Source: Spirochaeta sp. UBA2779 (lineage in GTDB: Bacteria; Spirochaetota; Spirochaetia; DSM-2461). From it: a stretch of DNA of 8,021 nucleotides. Shown one piece after another: positions 5,613 through 8,021 of the stretch. The notes under the pieces were generated by a model. It did not search any database, was not told where the DNA came from, and saw only the letters and a program-made list of their open reading frames with translations. The stretch's first letter is position 1, and every line of letters begins with the position of its first letter. A program made the translations under genes and the position numbers. The stretch is from NCBI GenBank assembly GCA_002352375.1, contig DEIH01000205.1:1-8021 (forward strand), read 5' to 3'.

Positions 5613-8021
5613 ATGGAGAAAAAAGTGTACAAGCCAGTAGATCCCAAAGTCGAATTCCCGAAAATGGAGGAGGAAATCCTCAAGTTCTGGAATGAAAAAC
5701 ACATATTTGAAAAATCAATCAAAAATCGTTCGGATGCCGATGAATACGTCTTCTATGACGGCCCTCCATTTGCTACCGGGCTTCCCCATTTCGGCCATCT
5801 GGTACCCGGTACCATAAAAGATATTATTCCCCGCTATGTAACCATGAAGGGAAAGAGGGTGGAGCGCCGTTTCGGATGGGATTGTCACGGCCTTCCTGTT
5901 GAATATGAGATGGAGAAGGAGTTGGGAATCTCGGGTAAAACCCAGATAGAGAAGTTCGGTGTGGCCAATTTCAATGAGGCCTGCCGTTCCATCGTTCTGC
6001 GTTACACCGACGAATGGCGGAGGATTATGACCCGCTCCGGCCGCTGGGTAGATTTCGATCACGATTATAAAACCATGGATTCAGACTATATGGAATCCAT
6101 CTGGTGGGTAATGAAATCCCTCTGGGACAAGGAGCTTGTTTACAAGGGGCACTACATACTCCCAACCTGTCCCCGCTGTTCCACACCTTTATCGAACCAC
6201 GAGCTCAATCTTGGCGGTTACAAGGATGTTCATGATCCGGCGATTACCGTTCGTTTTAAAAGTAAATCCGAAGAGAACACATGGTTTCTGGCCTGGACCA
6301 CCACCCCTTGGACGCTTATCAGCAATCTCGGCCTTTCAGTGGGACCTGATATCGACTACGTGAAGATTTCTGATAAGTCAGACGGCATCTTCTACATTCT
6401 CGCCGAGGCCCGCCTTGGGGACTATTACAAAAGTGAAAATGACTACCGTATTCAATGGACGAAGAAGGGCTCCGAACTCGGCGGCCTGCAGTATGAGCCG
6501 ATATTTCCCTATTTTATCGACTACTCGGAACAAGGTGCTTTCAGGGTATTTGTGGGATCCCATGTTTCAACCGAAGACGGTACGGGTATCGTTCATACCG
6601 CCCCGGGTTTTGGTGAAGAAGATTATGAGGTGATGAAAGGTTCCGGGGTACCGGTGGTTTGCCCGGTGGATGATGAGGGTCAATTTACAAAAGAGGTTCC
6701 CGACTATGCTGGGCGTTTTGTAAAGGACTGTGATAAGGACATCATTAAACTTCTCAAAGAGAACGGTACTCTGATTAAGCGGGATCAGATTCTTCACTCC
6801 TACCCTCATTGCTGGCGCTGTGACAGCCCCCTGATTTACAAGGCCGTGGGTTCCTGGTTTGTTGATATACAGAAAATCAAGGATGTAATGGTATCATCCA
6901 ACAAGCAGATTCACTGGTTGCCGGATCACATAAAGAAAGGCCGTTTCGGTAAATGGCTGGATAATGCCCGGGACTGGGCCATCAGTCGAAATCGCTATTG
7001 GGGAAACCCCCTGCCTATCTGGGAATGCGACAGCTGCAGCGAAAGGGAATGCCTGGGGAGCCGGGAAGAACTTTATGGAAAAATCGGTGAGGAGGCTGCA
7101 GCCGCGCATAAAGCTGCTGGAGGCGATCTTCACAAACATCATATAGATGAACTCACCTGGAAATGTGATTGCGGGGGAACCATGAAGAGAATCCCCGAAG
7201 TGCTGGACTGCTGGTTTGAATCCGGTGCCATGCCCTACGCTCAGGTTCACTATCCTTTTGAAAATAAAGAGTGGTTTGAGGAGCATTTTCCGGCAGACTT
7301 CATCTCTGAAGGTCTGGATCAGACCAGAGGCTGGTTCTACACCCTTACCATACTCGGCGCGGCTCTCTTTGATTCTCCTGCTTTCCGCCACGTTGTCGTA
7401 AATGGACTTGTTCTCGCTGAAGACGGGAAGAAAATGTCCAAGAGTCTGAGGAACTACACCGACCCCGGAAATGTCATAGATGAGTTTGGAGCTGATGCTC
7501 TGCGACTGTTTCTGATGGATTCGGCCGTTGTAAAAGCAGAAAGTCTCCGCTACTCCGATAGTGGAGTACGGGATGTGTTAAAAGGTGTACTTATTCCCCT
7601 CTGGAATGCCTACAGCTTTTATGTTACCTATGCAAATATTGATAACATGCACCCGGAGGACATCCCTGTTAATCCCGGAAATCCTCTGGACCGCTGGATT
7701 CTTTCTGAAACCGGAAACCTTGTTCGCCTGGTAAGTGAATATCTTGATGCCTATGATATTCAGAAAGCTATTGAACCGATACTGAATTTTATTGATGCCT
7801 TGAACAACTGGTATATCAGGCGCTCCCGTCGAAGGTTCTGGAAGAGTACCAATGATGGTTCGGGAGATTCTGATAAAAATGAAGCCTATGCCACTTTGAG
7901 AGGGGCTCTTGTAACACTGGCCAAAGTAACAGCTCCATTTATGCCCTTTATCACCGATGAAATCTATCAGAACCTGAAAAATGACAATGATCCGGAGTCT
8001 GTTCATCTCTGTGACTGGCCC
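5613..8021 (+). CDS. ileS: Isoleucyl-tRNA synthetase, eukaryote-like type 2, first 803 residues (runs off right edge)
   Basis: This class I enzyme charges tRNA-Ile in the cytoplasm. The visible 803 codons, of about 1,040 usual for the type, hold the Rossmann catalytic domain with the HIGH-type signature HFGH at 59-62 in FATGLPHFGH. They also hold the CP1 editing domain (WTTTPWTL and GTGIVHTAPGFGEEDYEV), metal-binding cysteine pairs (PTCPRC, HCWRC, CDSC, CDCGG), DCWFESG, and KMSKS at 607-611. The helical anticodon-binding domain has begun (NWYIRRSRRRFW, APFMPFITDEIYQ) and is cut by the window end. FATGLPHFGHLVPGTIKD is the eukaryotic-like form rather than the PPYANG-IHIGHA form of ordinary bacterial IleS. 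The ATG at 5613 starts MEKKVYKPVDPKVEFPKMEE, the usual beginning, though it has no good Shine-Dalgarno. It is transcribed divergently from cysH. The reading frame is intact to the window end. Confidence 0.95.
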   Translation, partial: MEKKVYKPVDPKVEFPKMEEEILKFWNEKHIFEKSIKNRSDADEYVFYDGPPFATGLPHFGHLVPGTIKDIIPRYVTMKGKRVERRFGWDCHGLPVEYEMEKELGISGKTQIEKFGVANFNEACRSIVLRYTDEWRRIMTRSGRWVDFDHDYKTMDSDYMESIWWVMKSLWDKELVYKGHYILPTCPRCSTPLSNHELNLGGYKDVHDPAITVRFKSKSEENTWFLAWTTTPWTLISNLGLSVGPDIDYVKISDKSDGIFYILAEARLGDYYKSENDYRIQWTKKGSELGGLQYEPIFPYFIDYSEQGAFRVFVGSHVSTEDGTGIVHTAPGFGEEDYEVMKGSGVPVVCPVDDEGQFTKEVPDYAGRFVKDCDKDIIKLLKENGTLIKRDQILHSYPHCWRCDSPLIYKAVGSWFVDIQKIKDVMVSSNKQIHWLPDHIKKGRFGKWLDNARDWAISRNRYWGNPLPIWECDSCSERECLGSREELYGKIGEEAAAAHKAAGGDLHKHHIDELTWKCDCGGTMKRIPEVLDCWFESGAMPYAQVHYPFENKEWFEEHFPADFISEGLDQTRGWFYTLTILGAALFDSPAFRHVVVNGLVLAEDGKKMSKSLRNYTDPGNVIDEFGADALRLFLMDSAVVKAESLRYSDSGVRDVLKGVLIPLWNAYSFYVTYANIDNMHPEDIPVNPGNPLDRWILSETGNLVRLVSEYLDAYDIQKAIEPILNFIDALNNWYIRRSRRRFWKSTNDGSGDSDKNEAYATLRGALVTLAKVTAPFMPFITDEIYQNLKNDNDPESVHLCDWP

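Noticed and set aside
6894..8006. Long antisense ORFs opposite ileS (6894-7391 and 7578-8006)
   Set aside because: They are shadows of the ileS frame; the sense strand encodes clearly conserved synthetase motifs throughout.

Overview
The window (8,021 bp, moderate GC) is a compact bacterial chromosome segment with five protein genes and the start of a sixth. I read it as probably a free-living or marine spirochaete (Spirochaetota). The reasons are a mevalonate-pathway pair mvaS then idi2 (fni), the order I recall from Borrelia, together with a eukaryote-like type 2 isoleucyl-tRNA synthetase. This assignment is an inference from gene content and needs a similarity search. I see no insertion sequence, tRNA, rRNA, CRISPR or phage gene.

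Left part (1-1452, minus strand): HMG-CoA synthase (mvaS) is followed after 5 bp by the first 57 codons of type 2 isopentenyl-diphosphate isomerase, which runs off the left edge. This is the head of a mevalonate operon making isoprenoid precursors.

Divergent intergenic region (1453-1781, about 330 bp): this is the least explained part. It holds a 17-bp palindrome just upstream of the mvaS ribosome binding site. It also holds a strong intrinsic terminator that works on the minus strand although no protein gene lies upstream of it, and a C-rich structured stretch feeding that terminator. The opposite strand of that stretch fits the G-quadruplex pattern. On the plus side there are a perfect TATAAT box and two tiny ORFs before the next gene. 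The simplest readings are an mvaS leader with an attenuator, or a small C-rich RNA.

Middle (1782-4498, plus strand): a three-domain Xaa-Pro aminopeptidase (TTG start) is coupled through TGATG to a ten-helix EamA/DMT transporter. A convergent minus-strand gene (4518-5516) encodes an assimilatory, [4Fe-4S]-type APS reductase with a glutaredoxin-like CxxC domain at its N-terminus.

Right part (5517-8021): a short divergent spacer with a 12-bp inverted repeat, then ileS on the plus strand. Its first 803 codons are present and the gene continues past the right edge.
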